This document shows, piece by piece, positions 33,111-44,500 of a stretch of 64,000 nucleotides of DNA (position 1 is the stretch's first letter; each line of letters starts with the position of its first letter). The translations under genes and the position numbers were made by a program. Where the stretch lies: NCBI GenBank assembly GCA_039720395.1, contig CM077833.1, positions 906,501 through 970,500 of the forward strand, in the 5' to 3' direction. The notes beneath the pieces were generated by a model. The model was given only the letters and a program-made list of their open reading frames with translations. It was not told the DNA's origin and searched no databases. Source of the DNA: Liquidambar formosana. Its lineage: Eukaryota; Streptophyta; Magnoliopsida; Saxifragales; Altingiaceae.

Positions 33111-34326
33111 TAATTAATAAAATGATTTTATTTAATTCCGAAATTGATTATTTAATTAATAGTGATTAATTTTATATTGTTTTAAATGGTTTAAAACACA
33201 ATTTAGGATTAAATAAAAATCTGGAAATTTTAATTAAATAAAATTGTTTTGTTTAATTAAAAAGATTCTAATATTTGATATTAGAGTTTAATTAGGGGAC
33301 TTTAAATGTTTCAATTGATTTGATTAATTGAAACTAAATGTCTTAATTGTTAAGACTTAATTAATTTTGGAGATTATGCATTTCCTAATGAGATTAGGAC
33401 ACATTAATGAGATTAATGAAAACCAATCAATAGAGTTACCATGAATGCCCATATGTTTATTGCTTACAGTTATTTCCTTTATTATGCAATATGATTGTAT
33501 GGTTATGGATGGATGATGATTATGGACTATACCCCTTAAACCAATTGTGATTGGCCGTCTTATGAATGGGTTGTATTAATTTTTCAAGAGTTGTTAATTT
33601 TTGGTGATGTATTATTTATTTGGGGCTTGCATGCCACCTTCTTCTCTCTCTCTATCATTCTCTTATGTACCCCACATTCCCCTTATGTATCCCTTTCTTT
33701 AAATTATGTAAATGTTATGTAATCGAGAGCGCACTAAGGAGCATGGTGGACCTAAAGGAGCATGGTGGAGCCCAACAAGCCTATGGTGGAGACCATGAAG
33801 CCAATGGAGGAGATTGAAGGACTTGAAAGCTTGGAGAAGATTTTCAAGAGTGCATGCTATGTTTCAAATGAATGTTTTACGATCACCTACACCCACCTTA
33901 GACCTAGGATTCAATTCATTGGCTTGGATTGAATCCTCTTAAAGTCCATAATCATCATAGTGGGAGCTTTTAATGAGATTAATAGAGATAGCTCCAAATC
34001 CAAAGATCGTTATATGTCACCTTATAGGGACTAATATCGATAAGTGGATTACATATATATAATGTTGTTATATATTTCTTATTTAAATGCATGAGATGTA
34101 TGTTAGATTAGTTATTTTGATGAGACCCTTAAAACCCCTCTATTTTAATATTAAGTTGGAAATGGAGAATACATTAGGGAATGGATTCTTCATTGCCTTC
34201 CATCATTATAGGATCATCTAACGTCCCTTAATGTGGGTACCTGGCTGCAGACATGTAGGAGCTACCCATATTAAAGACATTACTTGAAACTATCACATAT
34301 ATAGATATCATGGGGTGCCTAAGCTG

Positions 34327-34545
34327 GTATATACCAAGAAACTAACATGTGAGGTATATATTTGGTGAAACATACCTGTGTGAATGATGGGCTTAACTTA
34401 ACTAGGGAAGTATTCCAAGAAACTAACATGTGAGGAGTATGTACCCTAGAGGCAAAATGATTGGAACTTGCTTATGAAGCAATAGACAAAGAGTTGTCTT
34501 CTTACTGTGGGTTAGAAGTCAAGAAACTAACATGTGAGGCTTCTA
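34327..34545 (+). ncRNA. Three hairpins with one invariant 17-nt loop
   Basis: Loop AAGAAACTAACATGTGA appears three times (34336-34352, 34417-34433, 34521-34537). It is closed by different but complementary stems: TATATACC/GGTATATA, TATTCC/GGAGTA and TAGAAGTC/GGCTTCTA. A weaker fourth (TGGGTA/TACCCA around ACATGTAGG) is at 34235-34270. It lies 170 bp before the gag ATG. An RNA signal (packaging, dimerisation or translation control) is inferred. Confidence 0.6.
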
Positions 34546-34714
34546 GGTCACAGTGGGACCCCAATCCCCATTAGGAATGAGATTCCCGAATTCCATCAGA
34601 GGGTGTATGGAATTTGATAAAATAGTGGGAGGTACCATATGATTAAAGACCCGATCATTATGGATTAAAAATGAAATCTAATTCTCTATTTAATTTTATA
34701 TGTAGTTCATAGAA

Positions 34715-35587
34715 ATGGCTCACCTCAACCCGCTATCCAAAATATTGGACATCAACCGTTTGACTGGACCAAACTATCTTGATTGGCTGAGGAACTTAAA
34801 AATAGTTTTAACTTCCGAAAAGATTACCTACACACTTGATGGCACACTTCCTGAGGCACTGGCTGAGACTGCAACTCAGCAAGAGAGAGACGCTTATCAG
34901 AAGCGCATGGACGACGATTTGAAGGCAAGATGCTATATGATGGCATCCATGAGCCCTGAGCTTCAGAAGCAACATGAGTCCATGAAGAGTGCTCGCGACA
35001 TCTTTCTCCACTTACAAGAGTTGTATGGGGAGCAAAGTAGGACCGCAAAGTACAATATTGTCAAGGATCTATTCAAGGCAAGGATGAATGAGGGTTCATC
35101 TGTGACTGATCACACCTTGAAAATGATCAACCATATCGAGCAGCTTGAAAAGCTTGATGTGATCATTGAAGCTGATATGTGTTCAGACATTATATTGCAG
35201 TCCCTTCCTGATTCATTTGGGCCGTTCATAATGAATTTTCATATGAACAAGCTTGAGCCCACTCTCCCCGAGCTGCACAATTTGCTCAAGATGACTGAGG
35301 AGACAATGAAGAAGGGAAAAGGTTCTTTGCTCGCATTTGATGGAGCTTCTACTTCCAAGGCCAAGCCCAAGCCTAAGGGCAAGGGCAAAGGAAAGGGTAA
35401 GAGTACCCAAGGGAAGAAGAAGAAGAACTTGAAGCCAAAGGGAGGTGTCAAGAAAGGTAATACTGACAAGGCCAAAGGAACCTGTTTTCACTGCGGCAAG
35501 GATGGGCACTGGAAACGTAACTGCCGGGAGTATCTGGATACTCTAAAGAGCCGACCTTCGGAAGGTATGGATCATGCTCTAAACTAA
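34715..35587 (+). CDS. Copia Gag protein
   Basis: Intact 290-codon frame from the ATG at 34715. The N-terminal part (LTGPNYLDWLRNLKIVL, ~residues 15-31) and central helices (SARDIFLHLQELYGEQS, MINHIEQLEKL, DIILQSLPDSF) match the copia gag (UBN2-type) domain. A lysine/glycine-rich linker (~residues 215-250) precedes one classical zinc knuckle CFHCGKDGHWKRNC (C-X2-C-X4-H-X4-C). The length is normal for copia Gag. The frame then ends at a stop instead of running into protease, and everything downstream is decayed. This copy could in principle supply Gag but no enzymes. Confidence 0.9.
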   Translation: MAHLNPLSKILDINRLTGPNYLDWLRNLKIVLTSEKITYTLDGTLPEALAETATQQERDAYQKRMDDDLKARCYMMASMSPELQKQHESMKSARDIFLHLQELYGEQSRTAKYNIVKDLFKARMNEGSSVTDHTLKMINHIEQLEKLDVIIEADMCSDIILQSLPDSFGPFIMNFHMNKLEPTLPELHNLLKMTEETMKKGKGSLLAFDGASTSKAKPKPKGKGKGKGKSTQGKKKKNLKPKGGVKKGNTDKAKGTCFHCGKDGHWKRNCREYLDTLKSRPSEGMDHALN

Positions 35588-37616
35588 ATGTTAGTTTTGC
35601 TTCCACTTGGGTACTTAATTCTGATGTGAATTTTGAATTCCATGCAGGATCTAGTGGGAAGCAGAAGGCTGAGTAGAAGCGGAATATCCCTACGAGTAGA
35701 GAATGGAGCAAAGTGTTGCTGTATTAGCTATGGGACTTGCTGCTTGACTCTACCTGAAGGAGTAGTTTAGAATTAATAAGCTATCTTGACATTCCAGAAG
35801 TTTTTAGAAACATTATCTTTATTTCAGTTTTGCCTAAACAGTGTTTTTAGTTTGATTTAATAAATGTTTTTATGAAGAGTTCATTACTTCTGGAATTTAT
35901 AGCATTTATCTTCTAAACTACCTTGCAAATATGAATTGCATGAAACATGATAGCTCTAAAATTGAATGCTAATAAACCCAAGAGAACAAGAGAAATAGTT
36001 TCTCATACTTTATGAACCTTTACTTAAAAATGTTAAGGTATAGGTGCATATACTTAAAGAAGTACAAATCTGAAACATTTGAAAAGGTTCAAAGAATTCA
36101 GATATGAAGTAAGAGAAACAAACTAGTAAAAGTATTAAGCTCTTCGATTGGATCGAGGAGGCGAATATTTAACTGGTGATCTTTCAGATCAACTTGTTCA
36201 AATAGGCATTCTATTCTAATGGACACCTCTTAGAACATCATAACTAAATGGTGTGTCAGAAAGGAGGAAGAGGACCTTATTGGATATAGGTCCGGTCCAT
36301 GATAAGTTACAACAACCTAATATTATCCTTGTTAGGATATGCCCTAGAAATTGCCACGTACCTGTGAAACAGAGTTCAAACCAAGGCTGTCCCTTAGGAC
36401 CTATATGAGATATGGAAAGGGAAGCACCAAACCTTAAGCATGTTAAGGTATGGGGATGCACTACATATGTAGAGACATATAATGCAACCAAATTGGAAAT
36501 CAAGATAACTTAAATGTAGGTTTGTGGATTACCCTAAAGAAAGTTTAGGATATCATATCTATTATCCTGATGAACAAAAGGTGTTTTGTTTGTAAGTTTG
36601 CAATCTTTCTTGAAAAAGAGTTTATTCAAGAAGGAGATAACAACAGGAAAATAGAACTCAAAGAGTTGTCTAATGAGACACAAACCAACATTGATGCAAC
36701 CCCTATCCCTGTTGAGATAGAACCCGTTATTGTACCATGATTGTACAAAGGGTTAGTGGGAGTGCGATCACATTTATGGTCCTATAAGTGAATGACGTTC
36801 TACTTATTAGGGAATAATGTAGAGACGTTGTCAAAAGTGAAAAATTGGTTTTTCACAAAGTTTCTTCATAAAAGATTTGGAAGAAGCATCCTATATTCTA
36901 GGAATAGAGGTCTATAGAGATAGATCTAAAGGATGCTAAGTCTCTCCCAATCAAAGTACATAGACAAGATTTTGAAAGAGTTCAAAATGCATGATTCCAA
37001 AAGGAGGTCTAATTCCTGTCAGACATGGAATCAAGTTGTCTATAACTAAAAGACCAGATATCAGTTTTGCTGTAAATGTTACGAGCAGATATCAGGCAGA
37101 CCCAGATGAGGAACACTGGGAAGCAGTCAAGGCTATCCTTAAGTTCTTGAGAAGAACTAAAGGACCTATCCCTTGCCTATGGAGAAAGAAACTTGAAATG
37201 GTTGGTAGAACGGATTCAGATTTTCAATCTAATGATGATAGGAGATCAACTTCGAGGTATGTTCTCACCTTAAATGGTGGAGCTGTAAATTTGAGCTCAT
37301 TGCTGCATGTTTGGATGAGTAAGTTCATTGCAGAACTAGGAGTGGTTCCTAACATTGAGAAGCCTTTACTATTGTTTTTGTGACAACAATAAGGCTAGTG
37401 CTCAAGACAAGGATCCACGGTCTCATCAAAAGTCCAAACTTTAAGCGGCGATTCCAAGTGATTAGAGAGATCATTGGAAGAGATGACATATACATATAGA
37501 AGTTTAATACAACAGAGAATAAAGAAGACCCCTTCACTAAGGCTATGACCCAAGTGTGTTGGATCACCACCGACAGGATATGAGTATGAGATACATGGTG
37601 GATTGGCTATAGTGCA
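35588..37616 (+). pseudogene. Decayed copia pol
   Basis: Fragments in copia order, in all three frames: protease/pre-integrase remnant (SRRLSRSG..LRVENGAK, ~35660-35760), integrase core remnants (~36100-36310, NGVSERRKRTLLD), a post-integrase stretch (~36315-36600), the end of RT (VNDVLLI, ~36788; RSKRM-type block) and RNase H (RPDISFAVNVTSRYQADPD, 37042; open frame 36991-37383). Most of the RT palm is missing around 36730-36780. Roughly 2 kb remains where 3.5-4 kb is usual. Numerous stops and shifts contrast with near-identical LTRs. Confidence 0.85.
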
Positions 37617-37626
37617 AGTGGGAGAT
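37617..37626 (+). other. Copia polypurine tract
   Basis: AGTGGGAGAT directly before the 3' LTR; the plus-strand primer site for copia cDNA synthesis. Confidence 0.85.
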
Positions 37627-39296
37627 TGTTAGGATTATGCCCTAGAGCCAATCATGGAGATGATTGTTTAGGGATTAGGAACAATCAATTGATTTCATTT
37701 ATATATGTCACATTTATTATTGATTTAATAAAAGGGCTTATTCTATTATGTTTATATGCATCATTTATATTTACATAATATGTCCATGGAGTTAGAGTTG
37801 AGAATATGAAATTACAAAGGGTTGTAATTTTGAGACTCTAAATATATCTCTGTACTAAACTCCTAAATCATTCCTAGTTGAAGGTTCACTATGATGGACA
37901 GTAATGAACCATAGGACTAGCACTTGTTAGGTTGACTCTATAGGAGGATAGCTAGTCTCAAGCTATTTGTGTGGAGACACTACAACCAACAAGTGGGTGC
38001 CTATTATAAGAATAGGTACACTGAATGTGACCAAAGATATGAGATAAACTGAATGGAGTTTTAACCTGCCTGTCAATCAGTTTCTCATTGTTATAGTGGT
38101 ACAAGTAATCCTTAGACCTGAGACACCATGGTTGTCTTATACATGTAGCTTTAGAAGTTTGATAACACTAAGTGCAGATCCTATTCAGGGGTCTGTAAGG
38201 GTGTTCATTGGCCCTACTGCTATGTGTGTGAAGGCATGTGAGTGATCAACAAGGAATCCATCACTCTCAGGAAAAAGAGAGTGAATGTCTCATACAGCAT
38301 TCATTGAATATAACTCATTAAATCCATGGGCCCATGGTAGAATGAATATGGAAAGGAGTTTCCATAAGTTCATCATTGAGTTGATATTAATGAATGAGTA
38401 TAAAGTAATTGAACTAGGGACTTGACAGACTTCCATGTCCTATTAGTTCAATTGGAGACATTGTGTTGATGGAAGGATGGAATTGTAACCTGTAAACTAT
38501 AACAGAAGGGTTCTTTGTAAATGACTATTCACCTCATTAAGGACCACACCATGAGCCATATGCTAGGTGTTACTCATGGTTAGTAGAAGCCCTAATTGAT
38601 ATAAATGAGTTATAATCAATTAGGGAATTGAAAGGAGTTTCAATTAGACCCTTAATGGAAAGTGTTCCATTGTGCACAACTTGTGCTGTTCCTACTACTT
38701 GATGATGTGAACCCAATGGGTCACACACTGATCATGCTAAGAGAGCTTGATTGTCTATGAGAGAAAGGGTATAAGTGATTAAAGAAAAGTTCTTTAAGGG
38801 GCTAATTTGTATTTGATGCAAACTAGTGGGCTAATTGTGTAATTAAGAGTAATTACACAAATTAGATTAGGGTTTGGAATCCCCCCTTGGCCGGCCCTAG
38901 TTGGAGGCTATTTAAGGCCTCTTATGATGTGATGACATCATCACTTAATGCACTCTTGGAGGCTCCCTAGTGCTGGCCGAAATTTACACAGCCCTCCCTC
39001 TCTCTCTCTCCCTCTTCTCCACCTCTAGCAACCCTAAGGAAGAAGAAGGAAAGGACAACTTGCTCAAGCTAGGTGTGGATACTGTTGGAGGCAGTGCACT
39101 TGGACTGCTCAATCAGAAGACAAAGCTTGGAGCATAAAGGAGAAGACTTGAATCAACTGTAAGTAATTCTACCCTCTTCTAGTTAGGGTTTATGGTTTTT
39201 GTATTAAGCATGATTAAGATTCATGGGTTTGGGAATCATAGGAAAAATTTTTAAATTCCGCCTTTGTATTTTTCCTCTCTAGTTTGATTCCCAACA
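37627..39296 (+). mobile_element. 3' LTR of the copia element (mosaic)
   Basis: 1670 bp. No difference from the 5' LTR was seen up to ~38865; after that about ten substitutions or indels occur. The abrupt change suggests that its right end came from another copia copy. Confidence 0.93.
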
Positions 39297-39956
39297 CCAA
39301 GACCTCATTGACAAGCAAGTCATTTCACCACCAACCCGTCCGAATGTCACCCGTAATCCTCTCCCATCACACAACAACACACCCCCACCTAACACCATAA
39401 ATGCCATTGGGGTTGAATCCTCTCGCCCTCGCCATCCCATAAGACAATACACTCCGCTCCCCATGACCTTAACCCGTCTTTTCACCATTTGCCGCAATAA
39501 CAGCCTTATCATGCCACTTCCACCAAAGCCAAGACCATCAACCCCTCACCAATATTGCCAATACCATCGTGCACCCGGCCATGACACCGAGGCTTGTTCT
39601 ATACTAAAGAAGATCATCCAAGACCTCATTGACCAAAAGGTTTTGTTGTTGCCAAAGAAATCTATCCAACAAGAGCTGAAAGAAAGATATGAAGCAGGGG
39701 ATCCTCAGGTTGGCCTATTAGGTGAAGCGTCGGGGAAATATGATTACTATGTGCTGTACTCAAGCCCAAGTCCGATATCAGATGAGCCGATAGTCCCTTC
39801 AGGTTGGGATGACTTGCCGACAGAGATGGAGAGCATCGACATGATAGAATGGGATGACTTGATGAATGACTCCGAGGAAGTCCATGACATATGGGCTAGC
39901 GATGATGAGTTGGACCATATAACCAGAGGGGGTCGTCATTTCAAGCCCCCCACCTA
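39297..39956 (+). pseudogene. Ogre-2 gag, C-terminal part
   Basis: Begins with a 90-bp repeat of the gag sequence lying left of the copia element, then continues through the second knuckle CQYHRAPGHDTEACSILKK (~39555) and an acidic tail. A missing C in a C-run at ~39951 shifts the frame and creates the stop at 39955-39957; Ogre-1 lacks this change. Confidence 0.88.
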
Positions 39957-41400
39957 GAATCTGAAAATCCGTTGGAAGATTTGGAAGGGCAGAGGCGTCC
40001 TAGCTTGCAAGAAGAAGAGGATGAAGTGCTTAGGCAGCTGAAGAAGACCAATGCCAACATTACTATTTGGGGCTTGCTCATGGCCTCGCATAAGCACAGA
40101 CAGACCGTGTTGAAACTGTTGAATCAGATACAAGTGCCTGTTGACACATCCCCCGAGGGATTGGTACATTTGGTGAATCCAACTCCCAAGAACTCAACCA
40201 TCGTGTTCACCGATGTAGACCTACCTAAAAGCGGGCCGAGCCATTCTCAAGCTCTCTATGTGACCGTTGACACTATGGGGAAGAGGGTTCCCACCGTTCT
40301 TATCGACAATGGGTCCGCACTGAATGTATGTCCTCTCCGAACTGCCACTGTTTTGGGTTTGGGACCCACTGATTTCACGCCATCTGGGCAGACCGTAAGA
40401 GCTTATGACAACACCCGCCGAGAAGTAATAGGGGTAGTTACTTTGCCTCTTATCATGGGACCCACTGAATTTAGGGTGGAATTCCAAGTGTTGGATGTGC
40501 CGTCATGTTTCAACTTGCTGTTGGGCCGACCTTGGATCCATCCTGCTGGGGCTGTGCCATCTTCACTCCATCAAAAGGTGAAGTTTCCTTATGAAGGAGC
40601 CATAGTAACGCTTCAAGGGGACTATGAATTGAAACTCGCAGGTGTGCCTATATGTGAGATACAACCCGAATCAGCAGCGATACCGCTATCTGGGTTTGAC
40701 TATGTCCAATGCATTGAGAAAGAGCTCGAAAAGGGTGAATTAATACCCTTGGACTTTTGCCCCCATGGCAACTTGCATGTTGGTGAAATCATGAGAAGGA
40801 TGAGTTTCTTTCCAGGCATGGGGCTAGGGCGTCGCCAACAAGGGATCCCTACGTCTATTCAAAGCCGTGTCACCTCATATACTTTTGGGTTAGGATATGA
40901 GCCCTCCAAAATGATTATGCGGAAATGCTGAAGAGGAACAAAGAGAAAGTAAGAGCCAAAGCCGAGGGAAGGGTGCCAGACCTGAAGATCTCGCCATATC
41001 GACCTACTTTGAATGGTTACTTCGTCAAAGAAGGGGATGATTTTCTATATTGCGGGTTTCCAGAGCCCACCTTTGACCAAGCTACCAAGATCCGAGTTCC
41101 GGGTTTTGAAATCTTCTTCACCGAATGGTATCCAATCACAGCTGAAATGGTGGATGATGATGCCATCAATGATGAGTTCTGGGAAAAGAAAGAGGAGGAC
41201 TGGGCAGAGAACCTTGATGCAGGGGCTATGACTGAAATGTTCCAAGACATGATCCTCACCGTGGAAGACTCGACCATTGAAGAACTCCAGGGTTCATCCA
41301 TTAGCCATGCTACCGTGCCATTCCTGAATTGGTACCTTGAATGTGGTGTCATTGCGGAGATCCATGAAGAAGAAGACCTTGGCCTACCTGATAGCAGCTT
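39957..41400 (+). pseudogene. Ogre-2 protease and G-patch-like linker
   Basis: The protease is open within 39972-40931 (catalytic LIDNGSALNV ~40302; LLLGRPWIH ~40518). Gag and protease are continuous at the position where Ogre-1 has TAG. The linker has MRRMSFFPGMGLGRRQQG (~40790) and FGLGYEPS. A missing A in an A-run at ~40910 shifts the frame into 40925-41404. Only one copy of the DW(A/V)E..FQDM block is present, so the duplication in Ogre-1 is specific to that copy. Ends at the intron donor. Confidence 0.85.
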
Positions 41401-41571
41401 GTAGGTGTCTTAGTTTAGTAATATTTCCCTAATTCAATAAGATGTATCTACTTTACTCACTTTGTGGAGTCATAGTATTGATACAGATTTGTTTGTTTTC
41501 CTTCTTTCTTTTGTGTGTCATTCCCATTATTCCTAGTCAATAAAGTGTGCTTTCTTTCTCTATATATGCAG
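41401..41571 (+). other. Conserved sense intron between linker and RT (Ogre-2)
   Basis: GTAGGT donor at 41401, acceptor ATGCAG ending 41571, 171 nt. Splicing keeps the frame open into MDIYGMDIDPRND (41591); the unspliced frame stops in the donor. AATAAA at 41539-41544 corresponds to that of Ogre-1. Confidence 0.85.
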
Positions 41572-44500
41572 TGTCTCTTTTCTCTCCTCTATGGATATTT
41601 ATGGCATGGATATAGATCCTAGGAACGATGTCCCCCCGGAGCTCGTTGAGCAAAGGAAAAGGGGCGTCACCGAACCTAATATGGATGAATTGGAATCAAT
41701 CAACTTAGGGACGAATGAATTGCCAAGAATAGTTAAAATTGGGAAAACCCTCTCCCCCGTTGAAAAAGAAAAGATGATCTCCCTCTTGAAAGCCAACATT
41801 ATGGCTTTTGCATGGTCTTATGAAGACATGCCTGGCATCGACCCCGATATTGTGCAACACTATATCCCCACTAATTCCCTAAAGAAGCCGGTAAAGCAGA
41901 AACTCAGAAGATTAAAACCAGAATGGGCTCTAAAAGTAAAAGAAGAGGTAACTAAACAACTAGACGCGGGTTTCCTCCAAGTTGTGGAGTACCCCGAATG
42001 GTTGTCGAATATAGTGCCTGTGCCTAAAAAAGATGGGAAAGTAAGGATGTGTGTCGACTTTCCGAGATCTCAACGCCGCGAGCCCTAAGGATGACTTTCC
42101 TTTACCCCATATCGACGTGTTGGTGGATAGTACAGTGGGACATGCACTCCTCTCCTTCATGGACGGATTCTCCGGGTATAACCAGATAAAGATGGCGCCT
42201 CAAGACATGGAGAAAACAGCCTTTATCACGCAATGGGGAACGTACTGTTACAAGGTAATGCCTTTTGGCTTAAGAAACGCTGGGGCTACTTACCAAAGAG
42301 CAGCTACGACCTTATTGCATGATATGATCCATAAGGAAGTCGAGGTTTATGTCGATGATATGATCGTAAGTCCGTGGATAGAGAAGGGCATTTCAAGGCA
42401 CTAGAGAAATTCCTAGAGCGAGCAAAAAAGTACAATCTCCGTCTCAACCCACAGAAGTGCGCTTTTGGTGTCACTGCAGGCAAGTTATTGGGGTTTATGA
42501 TCACTCAGAGAGGTATCGAAGTGGACCCAGGGAAGATAAAAGCTATTGTGGAGATGGAGCCGCCTAGCACTGAGAAGCAGATCCGGGGTTTTCTGGGAAG
42601 AGTTCAATACATAAGCCGATTCATTGCCAACTTGACCATGGTTTGCGAACCAATCTTCAAATTGCTTAAGAAAGGTGTGCCAAAAGTATGGAACGAAGAA
42701 TGCCAAGAGGCCTTTGAGACCATTAAGAGATACTTGAGCAATCCTCCAATCTTAGTTCCCCCACGGCAAGGTGCGCCACTTTTGTTATACTTAACGGTCA
42801 CCGAAACCGCGACGGGAGCTATGTTAGCTCAATATCTCGAAGGGTCTACAAAGGAGAATGCCATTTATTACTTAAACAAGAAAATGACAGACTATGAAGT
42901 GAAGTACAATGCAATTGAAAAGGCTTGTGTGGCACTAGTATGGGCGACGCAGAAACTCCGACACTACATGATGTCCTTCGAAGTGTTCTTGATAAGTCGC
43001 ATGGACCCGTTGAAGTACCTGGTAGAAAGGCCAGTATTGTCATTCAGAACTGCTCGATGGTCAATTCTCCTCAATGAATTCGACATCAAGTACGTGAATC
43101 AGAAGTCTATCAAGGGAAGCGTCATCGCAGACTACCTAGCCAGCTGTCCGGTGTCATCATCCGCTCCGTTCAACGATCAATTCCCAGATGAGGACGTGCT
43201 AGAGATTGGTAGAAAAACTTGGAGAGTATACTTCGATGGGGCAGCCAATAAGAAAGGTTATGGGATAGGAGTCCTGCTGGTCTCACCCGAAGAGGCATTT
43301 ACACCGTTGGCGGTCAAGTTGGGGTTCGAAGCTACCAACAACATTGCTGAGTATGAGGCCTGTATCCTAGCACTGGAAGCGGCACTTGAATTGGGGATCA
43401 AAGAATTAGAAGTGTTCGGGGACTCGGCGCTAATCATTTGTCAGATAAAAGGGGAATGGAAAACTCGAGATGAGAAGCTTGCTACCCTACCATGCCTATC
43501 TGGAAGCTCTAACCAAGGAGTTCTCAGAGATAGAGTTCAACTACCTTTCAAGAAACAAGAACCAGTTCGCCGATGCCTTGGCGACCCTAGCATCCATGGT
43601 GGAGATACCTGAAGGGGGAAATGTGAAGCCGTTGGTGATAGAATGCCGAGACAAGCCTGTGTACTGTTGTGCAATCCGAGGAGGGAGAGGTAAATGATGG
43701 CCGTCCGTGGTTCCATGACATAATGAAGTTCATTGAAGAAAGGGAGTACCCAGAAGGAGCATCTCGCATTGATAGAAAAACCCTAAGGCGATTGGCAAGT
43801 CACTATGTACTTTGTGGAGGAAAGCTATATCGGAAGATCATACGACGGGATCCACCTGCTGTGTGTCACCGAGGAGGAAGCCGAGCATCTGATTAAAGAA
43901 ATCCATGAAGGGACAGGGGCTCCGCATATGAATGGCTATATGTTAGGCTAAGAAAATCATGAGGCTAGGCTATTATTGGTCCTACCATGGAAAGAGACTG
44001 CCACGCACATGTCAAGAAGTGCCACAAATGCCAACTGTTCGCCAGTGGACAACATTTGCCTTCTATGCCTTTAACGAGTATGTCGTCACCATTGGCCATT
44101 CGCGGTATGGGGGATAGATATCATCGGACAGATCAAGCCAAAGGCAGTCAAATGGGCATGAATACATCCTGGTTGCCATCGACTACTTCACTAAGTGGGT
44201 GGAAGCAGCGTCCTTCAAGACCTTGAATTCCAAGAAGGTAGCACAGTTCATACAGCACAGCATCATCTATCGATATGGGGTACCGCATGAAGTTATCTCA
44301 GACAATGGCCAGCACTTTCAGAAAGAAACCCATGAGCTCTTGCAAAAGTACTGGCATAGTCCACCATCTGTCGTCACCATACCGTCCTCAGACTAATGGA
44401 GCGGTGGAAGCAGCTAACAAGAACATCAAGAAGATACTACAGAAGACTGCGGACTCACACACAGACTGGCATGAGAAGTTGCCATTGGCTCTATGGGGTT

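Larger units (their letters stand above)
31210..34714 (+). other. Unusually long copia leader
   Basis: About 3.5 kb between PBS and gag. It has repeated phrases CATGGCCGAACCTGGGG / GAACCCTAGG (31310, 31453, 31592), an array of inverted repeats rich in TTTAGGG/CCAAT motifs (32515-33110), an AT-rich stretch (33110-33420) and three invariant-loop hairpins (34327-34545). No convincing gene: the small frames at 32219-32522 and 33620-33817 have no family features. The length is far above the usual copia leader. Confidence 0.7.
29521..39296 (+). mobile_element. Copia element with open gag and decayed pol, inserted in Ogre-2 gag
   Basis: LTRs 29521-31190 and 37627-39296, tRNA-iMet-type PBS, 3.5-kb leader, gag ORF, decayed pol, PPT. 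It has no 5-bp target duplication: instead the 90 bp of gag before the 5' LTR (29431-29520) recur after the 3' LTR (39297-39386) with four transitions. The LTRs look identical over the first ~1.24 kb and differ at about ten places in the last ~430 bp. Confidence 0.93.

Noticed and set aside
36991..37383. Intact copia RNase H gene
   Set aside because: The block is recognisable, but it is one open stretch of a decayed pol with a mutated C-terminal half and missing upstream RT.
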